Below are positions 18,075-26,034 of a stretch of DNA of 64,000 bases, in pieces. The position numbers were made by a program, and so were the translations under genes. Under the pieces are notes generated by a model. The model did no database searches. It had not been told where the DNA came from and saw nothing but the letters and a program-made list of their open reading frames with translations. The number at the start of each line of letters is the position of its first letter. Position 1 is the stretch's first letter. The DNA is from CAVQRB01 sp963715055 (GTDB lineage: Bacteria; Pseudomonadota; Alphaproteobacteria; Rhodobacterales; Rhodobacteraceae), in contig CAVQRB010000006.1 in the NCBI GenBank assembly GCA_963715055.1, forward strand, positions 124,001 through 188,000, in the 5' to 3' direction.

Positions 18075-18088
18075 AATGATATATCATT
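18075..18088. promoter_or_regulatory. AT-rich perfect palindrome, candidate Zur operator
   Basis: AATGATATATCATT is a perfect 14-bp inverted repeat 78 bases before the start of the ZrgA-like gene. Its AT-rich dyad and position resemble alphaproteobacterial Zur sites. The match to a specific consensus is by eye only. Confidence 0.5.
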
Positions 18089-18286
18089 CATTTGGTGGTT
18101 TCCAGAGGTGGCGGCGCAGAAGAATGCTGTTCTTGCGTCAAGACATAGGAAAGGAGAGCGCAACGCCTTGCAAGCTGCGAGGCTTCAGCGTCAACGAGGT
18201 CTTTGGAAATCGCGGGCATTTCCCCAAGAAGTTCATGCCGGTGCAATTGTGGCCCCAAAGAAAACCGCCAACCGCCGGTCGCGCTC

Positions 18287-18574
18287 TCATGCGAGCAGCA
18301 GAACCGCTCCGCGTCGGGCTTGCAGGAGGCGATGCTTTTCGGCCTCCAGTTCCAGATGGGCTGCCATCATCCGCTGCAACGCACGGTCCCGCGCGAGATA
18401 TAGCCTGCGCAGTCGGGATCTCGGCGCGCCGAGACGCCAGTAGCCGTGCCCGACTACGTCGGAGACCAGTTCGGAGGCGGCGCGAAGAGCCTCGCCCCAG
18501 GCGCGGTCTGCTTCCATGTAGCGCGCGTAGCAGGCGATGTAGAGTTTGCGGCGTGTTGCCAGTCGGGTATTCAT
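18287..18574 (-). CDS. Small conserved-looking hypothetical protein
   Basis: A 95-residue basic, helical protein of unknown family. It begins MNTRLATRRKLYIACYARYM and ends in a long Arg/Leu/Glu-rich amphipathic helix (LYLARDRALQRMMAAHLELE). ATG 18574 is preceded by GAGGAAAC, so the start is well supported. There is no signal peptide or cysteine motif. It is transcribed away from the phasin gene and may share its FNR-box promoter region. The helix suggests a binding or scaffold role, but nothing firmer can be said. Confidence 0.6.
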   Translation of the reverse strand: MNTRLATRRKLYIACYARYMEADRAWGEALRAASELVSDVVGHGYWRLGAPRSRLRRLYLARDRALQRMMAAHLELEAEKHRLLQARRGAVLLLA

Positions 18575-18695
18575 CGTTTCCTCGCTCCCCCTGAGTCCCT
18601 GATGAATTGAGGAAAGTATAACAAAGTCTGCAGGCTTTGTCCTGCCGTCTGCGCAGGTGTCCGGCGCGGTGCGCAAACCGGGTCGTCGCATTGGT

Positions 18696-18709
18696 TTGAC
18701 AAGGATCAA
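18696..18709. promoter_or_regulatory. FNR/FnrL-type operator TTGAC-N4-ATCAA
   Basis: TTGACAAGGATCAA differs from the consensus TTGAT-N4-ATCAA by one base. It lies 56 bases before the phasin start, with a -10-like TCTAGG at 18730-18735, so its centre would sit near -41.5 as in class II FNR-activated promoters. This suggests induction of the downstream genes at low oxygen. Confidence 0.65.
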
Positions 18710-18764
18710 AGCCGCCCCATCCAGCCTGCTCTAGGCTGCGTTGCAACCAATCAGGGAGTGACCG

Positions 18765-19097
18765 ATGACCCGCGCAACACAGAAATCCGCTCAAGCGCCC
18801 TCCGGCAAGACCACAGCTCAGATGCAGCAACCGACAGAAGCAGGCGTATTGACCGAACCGTGGGCGCATCTGGTGCAGGCGCTGGGCGACATGAGTTCAG
18901 AAATGGCACAGTTCATCGCAAAGCGCATCGACGAGGCCATGAAGGTCCAGCAGGACCTCATGCACTGCAGGAGCATTGCCGACATACGCCATGTTCAATT
19001 GAGCTTCTTCGAGGAAGCGTTCAAGCAGTATCAGGGAGGCGTCGTGCGCATGTTCGACATCGGCACGCATGCTTTGCAAGAGCGCCCCTCCGACTAG
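18765..19097 (+). CDS. Phasin-like family protein
   Basis: A 110-residue helical protein of the Phasin_2 type. A disordered polar N-terminus (Gln/Ser/Thr-rich) is followed by long amphipathic helices including ALGDMSSEMAQFIAKRIDEA and HVQLSFFEEAFKQYQGG. Phasins coat polyhydroxybutyrate granules; short alphaproteobacterial members also act as general stress proteins. It follows the FNR-like box, with CAGGGAG before ATG 18765, and leads the DnaJ/CbpM/HtpX group. No PHB gene is adjacent, so a stress role is as likely as granule coating. Confidence 0.78.
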   Translation: MTRATQKSAQAPSGKTTAQMQQPTEAGVLTEPWAHLVQALGDMSSEMAQFIAKRIDEAMKVQQDLMHCRSIADIRHVQLSFFEEAFKQYQGGVVRMFDIGTHALQERPSD

Positions 19098-19205
19098 GCA
19101 GGACGCGTCGCGGACAGGAACTTTCGCTTGCGAATCGCGGTTGCAACCGCAGGATGCCTTGATGTCGGGCCTTCGTTCGAGCGGTACAGGGAGCAGTGAC
19201 CGATC

Positions 19206-20138
19206 ATGGCACCAAAAGACCATTATGCCGCGCTTGGGGTGAACCGGGACGCCTCGCAGGAGGAGATCAAGCGGGCATTCCGCAAGCTCGCGCGCAAGTA
19301 TCATCCGGATGTGGCAGCCGGCGCCGAGGCCGAGGCCCGTTTCAAGGAGATCAACGCCGCCTATGACGTACTGAAGGACCCCGAAAAGCGCGCAGCCTAC
19401 GACACTCCTGAGCCACAGCCAGATCCCCGGCCGGGCGGGGCGCGCGGCCCCCGCGACTGGGAGAGCGGTTTCGGCTTCGCGCATCCGGGCGCGGGGTTCG
19501 ATGATCGCTTCGGCGACGGCTTTGAAGCGTTTTTCCGGGAGACTGCTGGACGGCAAGGGCCGCGCGCCGACAACCGCGGGACGGATCAGCACGCGCGGAT
19601 TACCCTGCGTCTTGAAGATGCTTTCACCGGCGCCCGGCAGACGCTGAAGTTCCGCAGCCCGAAACTCGGACCCGACGGCAGCGTGCAATGGGTTGAAAAG
19701 GACATGAGCGTCAGCATCCCGAAGGGCGTCGCCGAAGGGCAGAACATCCGTCTCAAGGGGCAGGGGATGGAAGCTTTCCCCGGGGGACCTGCTGGCGATC
19801 TTTACCTCGAGGTGACCTTCGCGCCGCACCCGGTCTACCGGCCGGAGGGGCGCGATCTGCATATGGAGTTGCCGGTTGCCCCCTGGGAGGCGGCACTCGG
19901 GCGCAAGATCGTCTTGCCGACCCCCGACGGCAAGGTGGACCTCAGGATTCCGCGCAACGCTCGTAGTGGCCAGAAACTGCGCCTCAAGGGCAAGGGGCTG
20001 CCAGGCACGCCGCCCGGCGACATCTACGCCACGCTGAAGATCGTGAATCCCAAGGCGGATACGCAGGAGGCGCAGGACTTCTTCGAAACCATGGCGCGCA
20101 AGATGGCCTTCGATCCGCGCGCGCATCTGGGAGGGTGA
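19206..20138 (+). CDS. cbpA: DnaJ C-terminal domain protein, CbpA-type co-chaperone
   Basis: A 310-residue type II J-protein. The J domain occupies residues 6-70 with HPD at 33-35 (RKYHPDVAAG), which stimulates DnaK ATPase. A Gly/Arg/Phe-containing linker and two C-terminal beta-sandwich domains for client binding follow (ITLRLEDAFTGARQTLKF, DLYLEVTFAPHPVYRPEGRD). There is no zinc-finger region, which separates it from true DnaJ. The next gene encodes a CbpM-like modulator four bases downstream, the classical cbpA-cbpM arrangement. Acts in the cytoplasm on misfolded proteins under stress. Confidence 0.9.
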   Translation: MAPKDHYAALGVNRDASQEEIKRAFRKLARKYHPDVAAGAEAEARFKEINAAYDVLKDPEKRAAYDTPEPQPDPRPGGARGPRDWESGFGFAHPGAGFDDRFGDGFEAFFRETAGRQGPRADNRGTDQHARITLRLEDAFTGARQTLKFRSPKLGPDGSVQWVEKDMSVSIPKGVAEGQNIRLKGQGMEAFPGGPAGDLYLEVTFAPHPVYRPEGRDLHMELPVAPWEAALGRKIVLPTPDGKVDLRIPRNARSGQKLRLKGKGLPGTPPGDIYATLKIVNPKADTQEAQDFFETMARKMAFDPRAHLGG

Positions 20139-20142
20139 GAAC

Positions 20143-20442
20143 ATGGCGGTCGAACAAACATCGGTGGAACTGGTCGAGACCATGACCCTGCACGAACTCT
20201 GCGTCTTTTGCGGGGCGGAGGAAACCTGGGTTGTGGAACTCGTTTCCCATGGCATTCTGGACCCCGACGGTTTTGCCCGCGAGAACTGGCGATTCCGCGG
20301 GATCAACATTACCCGCGCCAAGAAGGCGAGACGCCTGCAGCGCGATCTGGGCATCAACACCCCCGGGATCGCCATGGTTCTCGATCTTCTCGATGAGCGT
20401 GACAGGCTGCTGCGCCGCGCGGGCATGGCTTCGGAGGATTAG
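20143..20442 (+). CDS. cbpM: Chaperone modulator CbpM-like (MerR-fold) protein
   Basis: A 99-residue protein with a MerR-like helical region: ELCVFCGAEETWVVELVSHG, then INITRAKKARRLQRDLGINT and PGIAMVLDLLDERDRL. CbpM binds the J domain of CbpA and inhibits its interaction with DnaK. It starts four bases after the DnaJ-like gene, so expression is coupled. It lacks the extended DNA-binding wing of true MerR regulators. Confidence 0.85.
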   Translation: MAVEQTSVELVETMTLHELCVFCGAEETWVVELVSHGILDPDGFARENWRFRGINITRAKKARRLQRDLGINTPGIAMVLDLLDERDRLLRRAGMASED

Positions 20443-20785
20443 GCATGTGCCGAAGCCTCGAGACCACGGTCGGGCCCAGAGTTTTCGGAGCCGTGGCAAC
20501 TCTTTGACCGTCCGGCTCGGCAATCTGCCCGCTCTCATTTCAAAGGGATGGGACGGTCGCGGCTCGCCGTCCGAGCAGTAACCGAGAAGTGCAAATCCAC
20601 TGGCAATCAGGTTTTCCGCACATCGCACGCCCACCGCTCGGGATGACTCTCTCGATCTTTCCCCTGCCGATCGCCCCGCAGCCGCACCTGATCTGAAATT
20701 ATTTGACAGCACCGGCGGCGTCCTTGCACATTGCGCCCGGGCAGGGTCTGCGGCCTGTTCCTTTGACCGGCACGCGGGGGGTGAG
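20443..20785 (+). promoter_or_regulatory. Intergenic region upstream of htpX
   Basis: About 340 bases without a convincing gene. A GGGGGGTGAG ribosome site precedes ATG 20786. TTGACAGC at about 20702 could be a -35 element. I see no hairpin ending the cbpA-cbpM transcript, so read-through is possible. Confidence 0.35.
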
Positions 20786-21683
20786 ATGGGATACGCCAAG
20801 ACCGCAATGCTGATGGCGGCGATGACCGCGCTCTTCATGGGCGTGGGCTATCTGCTCGGCGGTTCGGGCGGTGCCCTGATCGCGCTGATTTTTGCAGGCG
20901 CCATGAACGCCTGGTCCTGGTGGAACTCCGACAAGATGGTCCTGCGCATGTACAACGCGCAGCCGCTGACCGCCGGAGACCGGACGGGGCTTCACGCCAT
21001 GACGGGCGAGCTTGCGCGGCGCGCGGGGCTGCCGGTGCCGCAGGTCTATCTGATCGAGCAGGCGCAGCCGAACGCCTTCGCCACCGGGCGCAATCCGCAG
21101 AACGCAGCCGTGGCGGTCACCACAGGCCTGCTGCAGAGGCTGTCGCAGGAGGAAGTCGCCGGCGTGATTGCCCATGAACTCGCGCACATCAAGAACCACG
21201 ACACGGCACTCATGACGGTCACCGCCACCTTTGCCGGTGCGATCTCCATGCTCGCCAATTTCGCGATGTATTTCAGTGGCTCGCGGGAGAGGATCGGGGT
21301 CCTGGGCACGCTGATGATGATGATCTTCGCACCAATGGCGGCCATGCTGATCCAGATGGCGATTTCACGCAGCCGCGAATATGAGGCCGACCGGATCGGC
21401 GCCGAGATTTGCGGCAATCCGATCTGGCTTGCAGATGCGCTGGAAGGGCTCGCGCGCAGTGCCGCGCGCATCGACAACATGACCGCGGAACGCAACCCGT
21501 CCACGGCGCATATGTTCATCATCAACCCCCTGCATGGCCAGAGGATGGACAATCTCTTTGCCACCCATCCCGCGACGGAGAACCGCGTGGCCGCCTTGCG
21601 TCGCATGGCTAAGGGGCGGGGTGGCGATGCCCGATCCGCGCCGACCGGAGCGGAAGCAGTCGGACACAGGGCCATGGGGCTGA
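20786..21683 (+). CDS. htpX: M48 family zinc metalloprotease HtpX, frameshifted near 21615
   Basis: A membrane-bound protease that degrades misfolded membrane proteins, complementing FtsH. N-terminal hydrophobic hairpins, the zinc motif HELAH (about 21174-21188), the downstream metal-ligand block SREYEADRIGAEI, and NPLHGQRMDNLFATHPATE mark HtpX. As read, the frame continues into a 70-residue unrelated tail ending at 21889. In the +1 frame the protein ends instead with GPWG and TGA 21681-21683, as many alphaproteobacterial HtpX proteins do. One surplus G in the G-rich run 21613-21622 explains this and gives 298 residues, the usual size. Neighbouring stress chaperones fit the role. Confidence 0.88.
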
Positions 21684-21970
21684 GGCAGTCTTGGCAGGCT
21701 CTGCTCATCTTACTGCATGCACCAGAATCGCTTGGCAGCCTTCTTTCTCAACTAATGAATACGGGGCCGCCGCCCGGCCTGATCGCCTCATGTCGCATCG
21801 TTGTGCAGGAGTGCATGCCGTCAGTCACAGGGTCGCCGCAAAAGATCATTTCATCCGGAAATTACGGGTTGGCGAAGCTTGAAGGCTGATCTCTGACAGG
21901 CATCGTCGGTCACGGCGACGGGTGCATCGAGCTTGCTGCTGGCCACCTGCGAGGCATTTGCGGGCTCCGC

Positions 21971-23320
21971 CTAGTGCACCGGATAGGCCATCGGCGCCAG
22001 CATGCTTTGTTCCTGCACGGACCAGCCAAGGGCCGTGAGTTCCTCCCGCGCGCGCTCCGTGGCGCGGCCTGCGATATGCAAGTCGGGCGGGGTTCCCGCC
22101 TCAGAGAAAAGTCTTTCCGAAAAATTTGCGAGCGTCTGGCTCCAGCTCAGGTAATCCACCGGCGCCATGACCGCGCGCCTGCCTTCCGCGGTCTCGCCCA
22201 CAACCGTTCCTTCGACGCGCAGGGCAGTGAGCGGCGTGATCATCTGGTGGTAGTTGCGCATCATGTCGAGGGTCTGCACCACGAAACGGGCCTGGCCTTC
22301 GGAGCCTGCGCTGAGCGCGAGCGGCAGCACTTCGGCACGTCCCGCAACGCCGTCCATCGCCTCCAGCGACCCGGCAAGCACGGCCTGCATGCTCAGGGGA
22401 TAAAAGCTGTGGCGCAGGAAGACATCGACCTCCTCGCGGCTGGCGCCGATCTCAAGGAGCTGTGCCTCGATCGCGACCCGCAGATCGCCCGGTGCGGTGT
22501 CCCAGACCCAATCGCTGAGCCGTGCCGAAGACGACAGGATCAGCCCGCCGGGGATGATGCTGGTGATCACATTGACCCCGAGCCCGCCCGCGAAGGCGGC
22601 CCAGGTCACATCGTCGAGTTGCTGTGAGAGGACCCGGTTGGTGGTGTAGGGATCGACACCGAGTTCCTTGGCCAGCCGCCGGCGCTGCTTGTCGAAGCCC
22701 AGGATGTTGACCGCGGCCTCGCCGCCGGCTCGGGCGATGGTTTCGGTGAGGCTTGCGTCGGGAGCGCTCGGCGCCGCCCCGGAGCCGCCGGGCAGGTTCG
22801 ACACCTGATCAGGATCGACGCCGGGCAGCTTGCCCTCCCGGACATCGCCGAGCTTCTGCAATCCGGTCTTGAGGGTGCGCCCGGTGCGGTTGAAGAAACG
22901 GCCAACGCCCTCGGGGACGCCCTTCAGCGTCTCCTTGGGGTTCTCGGCCAGTTGCCGCAGGTTGCCGGCCGTGTCCCGGGCGGTGTCGGCGGCGGCATCC
23001 TTGAAGCGGTCGTCATCCGCCAGAAGCTGCAAGGCGGCGAGGGCGCGGATCTCGTCGAGCCGTGCGTCCAGCATCCCCGGTCCCGAGGCGACGAAGTCAC
23101 CGAAAGGCGAGGAGATGGTCACCTGCGCCATGAATCCGTCGGTGGGCACGCTTGCCGCGATCTCGTATTGCGCGCCGGTCAGGGGGATCTCCCCGACGAT
23201 TTCTTGTGCCTCCAGAACGGGAGGGGCTTCCGGTTCCGTCGCAAGCGCCGCCAGAGGGGCCGCGAGCAAAAGGGCGGCAAGGGCATAACGGATGTGAAAC
23301 CGGGACTCTCTTTTAGGCAC
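21971..23320 (-). CDS. Hypothetical secreted or envelope protein
   Basis: A 449-residue protein with a signal peptide (HIRYALAALLLAAPLAALA) and no family I can name. Visible features: an N-terminal VPTDGFMAQVTISSPFGDF segment, a linker of Asn/Gly/Asp/Pro, a central region QRRRLAKELGVDPYTTNRVL resembling DNA-relaxase or peptidoglycan-type helices only by chance, and a C-terminal helical part. The start is GTG 23320, seven bases after AGGAAA. It is 111 bp downstream of the glutaminase gene on the same strand and may be co-transcribed. It shows no lipobox. Confidence 0.72.
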   Translation of the reverse strand: MPKRESRFHIRYALAALLLAAPLAALATEPEAPPVLEAQEIVGEIPLTGAQYEIAASVPTDGFMAQVTISSPFGDFVASGPGMLDARLDEIRALAALQLLADDDRFKDAAADTARDTAGNLRQLAENPKETLKGVPEGVGRFFNRTGRTLKTGLQKLGDVREGKLPGVDPDQVSNLPGGSGAAPSAPDASLTETIARAGGEAAVNILGFDKQRRRLAKELGVDPYTTNRVLSQQLDDVTWAAFAGGLGVNVITSIIPGGLILSSSARLSDWVWDTAPGDLRVAIEAQLLEIGASREEVDVFLRHSFYPLSMQAVLAGSLEAMDGVAGRAEVLPLALSAGSEGQARFVVQTLDMMRNYHQMITPLTALRVEGTVVGETAEGRRAVMAPVDYLSWSQTLANFSERLFSEAGTPPDLHIAGRATERAREELTALGWSVQEQSMLAPMAYPVH

Positions 23321-23431
23321 GTCTTGTTTCCTCACAATTGTCCGGGCGGCTACGCGGACTGGCCGCCAAAGCGCATGGTGAGGGCAGGGTGATCTGGCTG
23401 TCAATGCCCCCTCGGTTCCTGCCACCAGTTC

Positions 23432-24373
23432 TCAGAATACCGACCATCCCATTTCGCGGCTCAATTCCTCGATGGCCGCCAGCGCCAGCCGCGAATTGCC
23501 CTTGTCATCGAGCCCGGGGCACCATGCCGCGATGGCCGCGATGCCGGGCGCTATGGCCAGAATACCGCCACCGACACCGCTCTTGCAGGGCAGGCCGATG
23601 CGGAAGGCAACCTCGCCGGAGGCATCATAGCAGCCGCAGGTCATCATGAGCGCGTTGATCCTGCGGGCCCGTTCCGGCGTCACGGCGGCATGGTCGGCGG
23701 CGGCGCCTTGGCCACCGGCGGCGAGAAACCGGCCCGCCATGGCAAGCTGCCGGCAGGACATGGCGATGCTGCACTGCCGGAAATAGATTTTCACCACCTC
23801 CGGCACCTCGCCTTCCAGATTGCCCTCGGCCTGCATGAAATAGGCAAGGGCGCGGTTGCGATGCCCGGTCGCGACTTCGGACTGGAAGACCGCCTCGTCC
23901 ACCGTGATCGAGGGATCTTCGGCAAGGTAGCGGCACAGGTCGAGCACGGGTTCTTCTGGATCGCCCGGCTTGGCATTGCCGAGGATCACGTCGGCGACGA
24001 CGATCGCACCGGGGTTGATGAAGGGATTGCGCGGCTTGCCCCGCTCGCTTTCGAGCTGGACGATGGAGTTGAAGGGATCGCCCGAAGGCTCACGCCCGAC
24101 ACGGCGCCAGAGCGTGGCGCCAACCCGTTCCAGCGCCACCGTCAGGCCGAAGACCTTGGAGATGCTCTGGATCGAGAAAGCCACCTCGGCGTCGCCTGCA
24201 AGCAACGGCGCCCCCTGTAGCGGGGCCACTGCAATTCCGAAATGGTTCAGCGAGACGTCGGCCAGTTCCGGGATGTAATCCGCCACATCCCCACGTTCGG
24301 CCTCGCCGGCATAGCGGGTCGCGATGCCGTCCAGAACCGACTTAAGCTTTTCGAGGTCAGGCGCGTTCGGCAT
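23432..24373 (-). CDS. glsA: Glutaminase
   Basis: A 313-residue serine-dependent beta-lactamase-fold enzyme converting glutamine to glutamate and ammonia. Key blocks: the catalytic SxxK in FSIQSISKVFGL, GDPFNSIVQLE, RNPFINPGAIVV, and CGCYDASGEVAFRIGLPCKS with GVGGGILAI downstream. Length and order match GlsA. Its ATG lies inside the last 17 bases of the alanine-type symporter gene, so the two form an operon. The pairing suggests uptake of an amino acid, possibly glutamine, followed by deamidation. Confidence 0.93.
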   Translation of the reverse strand: MPNAPDLEKLKSVLDGIATRYAGEAERGDVADYIPELADVSLNHFGIAVAPLQGAPLLAGDAEVAFSIQSISKVFGLTVALERVGATLWRRVGREPSGDPFNSIVQLESERGKPRNPFINPGAIVVADVILGNAKPGDPEEPVLDLCRYLAEDPSITVDEAVFQSEVATGHRNRALAYFMQAEGNLEGEVPEVVKIYFRQCSIAMSCRQLAMAGRFLAAGGQGAAADHAAVTPERARRINALMMTCGCYDASGEVAFRIGLPCKSGVGGGILAIAPGIAAIAAWCPGLDDKGNSRLALAAIEELSREMGWSVF

Positions 24374-25790
24374 GGGGGTCTTCCGTCCAGATCGATGGGT
24401 TTATGCCGTTCTTGGGACCTTCGAAATCAGACAGGACGAACGTCGGTTCCTTGCCTTGCCGCCGCTGGCCGAAATAGTCCTGCGTCAGACGGTAGACCGT
24501 GCCGGACAGCAGCAGGATCGCCGTGAGGTTGATCACCGCCATGAGCCCCATCGCGGCATCGGCGAAGTTGAAGACCGTGGTCACGGTCTGACCGGCGCCC
24601 CAGACCACCATTGCAAGGCAGGCCGAGCGCAGGATGGTCAGCGCGAGTTTGCCTTCCAGCCCGAGGAAGGTCAGCGCGTTTTCGGCATAGGAGTAATTGC
24701 CGAGGATCGAGGTGAAGGCGAAGAAGATGATGGCGATGGAAATGAAATAGCTTCCGATCCATCCGAGGTGCTCGTCGAGCGCGTTCTGGGTCAGTTGCAT
24801 GCCCGTGACGCCTTCCTGACCGAGCGCGCCGGACAGAAGGATCATCAGGGCGGTTGCGGTGCAGACGAGGATGGTGTCGATGAAACAGCCGAAAGCCTGC
24901 ACCAGCCCCTGGCTTGAGGGATGATGCGGCGAGGGCGTGGCGACGGCGGCAATGTTCGGAGCCGAGCCCATGCCCGCCTCGTTGGAAAACAGCCCGCGCT
25001 TGATCCCGTTCAGCGCCGCGGCCATAACCCCGCCCGCCACGCCGCCGGCGGCCTCCTGCAGGCCGAGCGCGCTCGAGACGATCAGCCACAGCATGCCCGG
25101 CACTTCGGTGATGTTCAGCGCCATGATGACGACCGCAAGAAGAAGGTAGGTGCCGGCCATGAAAGGCACGAGGATCTCGGCGACGCGAGCGATGGATTTG
25201 ATCCCGCCGAAGATCACGATGGCGGCCACCAAGGCAACGACGCCACCCACCATGAACTTGTTGAACCCGAAGGAGCCCGCAAGCGCCTCCGCGATGGAAT
25301 TCGACTGCACTGCAACGAAGATCAGCCCGAAACTCAGGATGAGGCAGACGGAAAACACCGCCCCGGCCCAAGGCGCATTTAGCCCCTTCGAGATGTAAAA
25401 GGCGGGGCCGCCGCGATAGTCACCGCTTTTGGTCGTCACCTTGTAAAGCTGCGCCAGCGTGCTTTCGGAATAGGCCGTGGCCATGCCAACAAGGGCCACC
25501 ATCCACATCCAGAAGATCGCACCCGGTCCGCCGAGCGTCAGCGCCACGGCCACGCCCGCGAGGTTGCCGGTGCCGACGCGGGATGCGAGGCTGACGGTCA
25601 GGGCCTGAAACGGCGTGATTCCGCGCTTGTCGGTGCTTGGTGCGGAAGTGATCACCCGCAGCATCTCGCCGAAATGGCGGAACTGCGGCGCACCCAAGCG
25701 CAGGGTGAAGAAAAGGCCCGCTCCGAGCAGCCCGTAGATCAGGACGTAATTCCAGAGGATCCCGTTAAGGCCGTCAATCAAGGCATTCAT
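24357..25790 (-). CDS. Sodium:alanine/glycine (AGCS) symporter family protein
   Basis: A 477-residue transporter with about eleven membrane segments. Family signatures are present: ASRVGTGNLAGVAVALTLGG and GLFSNEAGMGSAPNIAA. AGCS carriers import small neutral amino acids with sodium. ATG 25790 is taken as the start; the upstream extension to 25853 is not supported. It precedes glutaminase with an overlap of 17 bases, so glutamine or a related amide may be a substrate; this is inference. Confidence 0.9.
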   Translation of the reverse strand: MNALIDGLNGILWNYVLIYGLLGAGLFFTLRLGAPQFRHFGEMLRVITSAPSTDKRGITPFQALTVSLASRVGTGNLAGVAVALTLGGPGAIFWMWMVALVGMATAYSESTLAQLYKVTTKSGDYRGGPAFYISKGLNAPWAGAVFSVCLILSFGLIFVAVQSNSIAEALAGSFGFNKFMVGGVVALVAAIVIFGGIKSIARVAEILVPFMAGTYLLLAVVIMALNITEVPGMLWLIVSSALGLQEAAGGVAGGVMAAALNGIKRGLFSNEAGMGSAPNIAAVATPSPHHPSSQGLVQAFGCFIDTILVCTATALMILLSGALGQEGVTGMQLTQNALDEHLGWIGSYFISIAIIFFAFTSILGNYSYAENALTFLGLEGKLALTILRSACLAMVVWGAGQTVTTVFNFADAAMGLMAVINLTAILLLSGTVYRLTQDYFGQRRQGKEPTFVLSDFEGPKNGINPSIWTEDPHAERA

Positions 25791-25804
25791 AATGCTGTCC
25801 CTTT

Positions 25805-25832
25805 GAAAATATAGCGCCCGGCGCGTATTTTC
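25805..25832. repeat. Dyad repeat upstream of the symporter-glutaminase operon
   Basis: GAAAATA (25805-25811) and TATTTTC (25826-25832) flank a partly palindromic GC core (GCGCC/GGCGC). The element lies 15-42 bases before the symporter ATG and could be an operator for a dimeric regulator. Confidence 0.4.
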
Positions 25833-25993
25833 CTTTTCTCGGACAGACTTCACGTTGTGTCACGCATATTTTATCGCGTGGCACGTGATTTTCCAAACGC
25901 ACACAATTGGTGAGTGTCTTCGCCTGACCTTATCGTTGTCGAAGAAAACCGACCGCATCCCGTTGCGGCAAACTGTGTGGCCTGCCGCAGTGG

Positions 25994-26032
25994 CTCCGGC
26001 ACCCGGGCGACAGCGCCGCCCGGGTGCCGGAG
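25994..26032 (-). terminator. Strong hairpin terminator after the doe operon
   Basis: A perfect 16-bp stem (arms 25994-26009 and 26017-26032, very GC-rich) with a 7-base loop sits two bases after the aminotransferase stop. No T-run follows, but the stability is high. Confidence 0.75.
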
Positions 26033-26034
26033 GC

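Noticed and set aside
21684..21889. C-terminal extension of HtpX as a new domain
   Set aside because: A single-base correction in a G-run restores the family-typical GPWG ending; the extension is best explained as out-of-frame reading.
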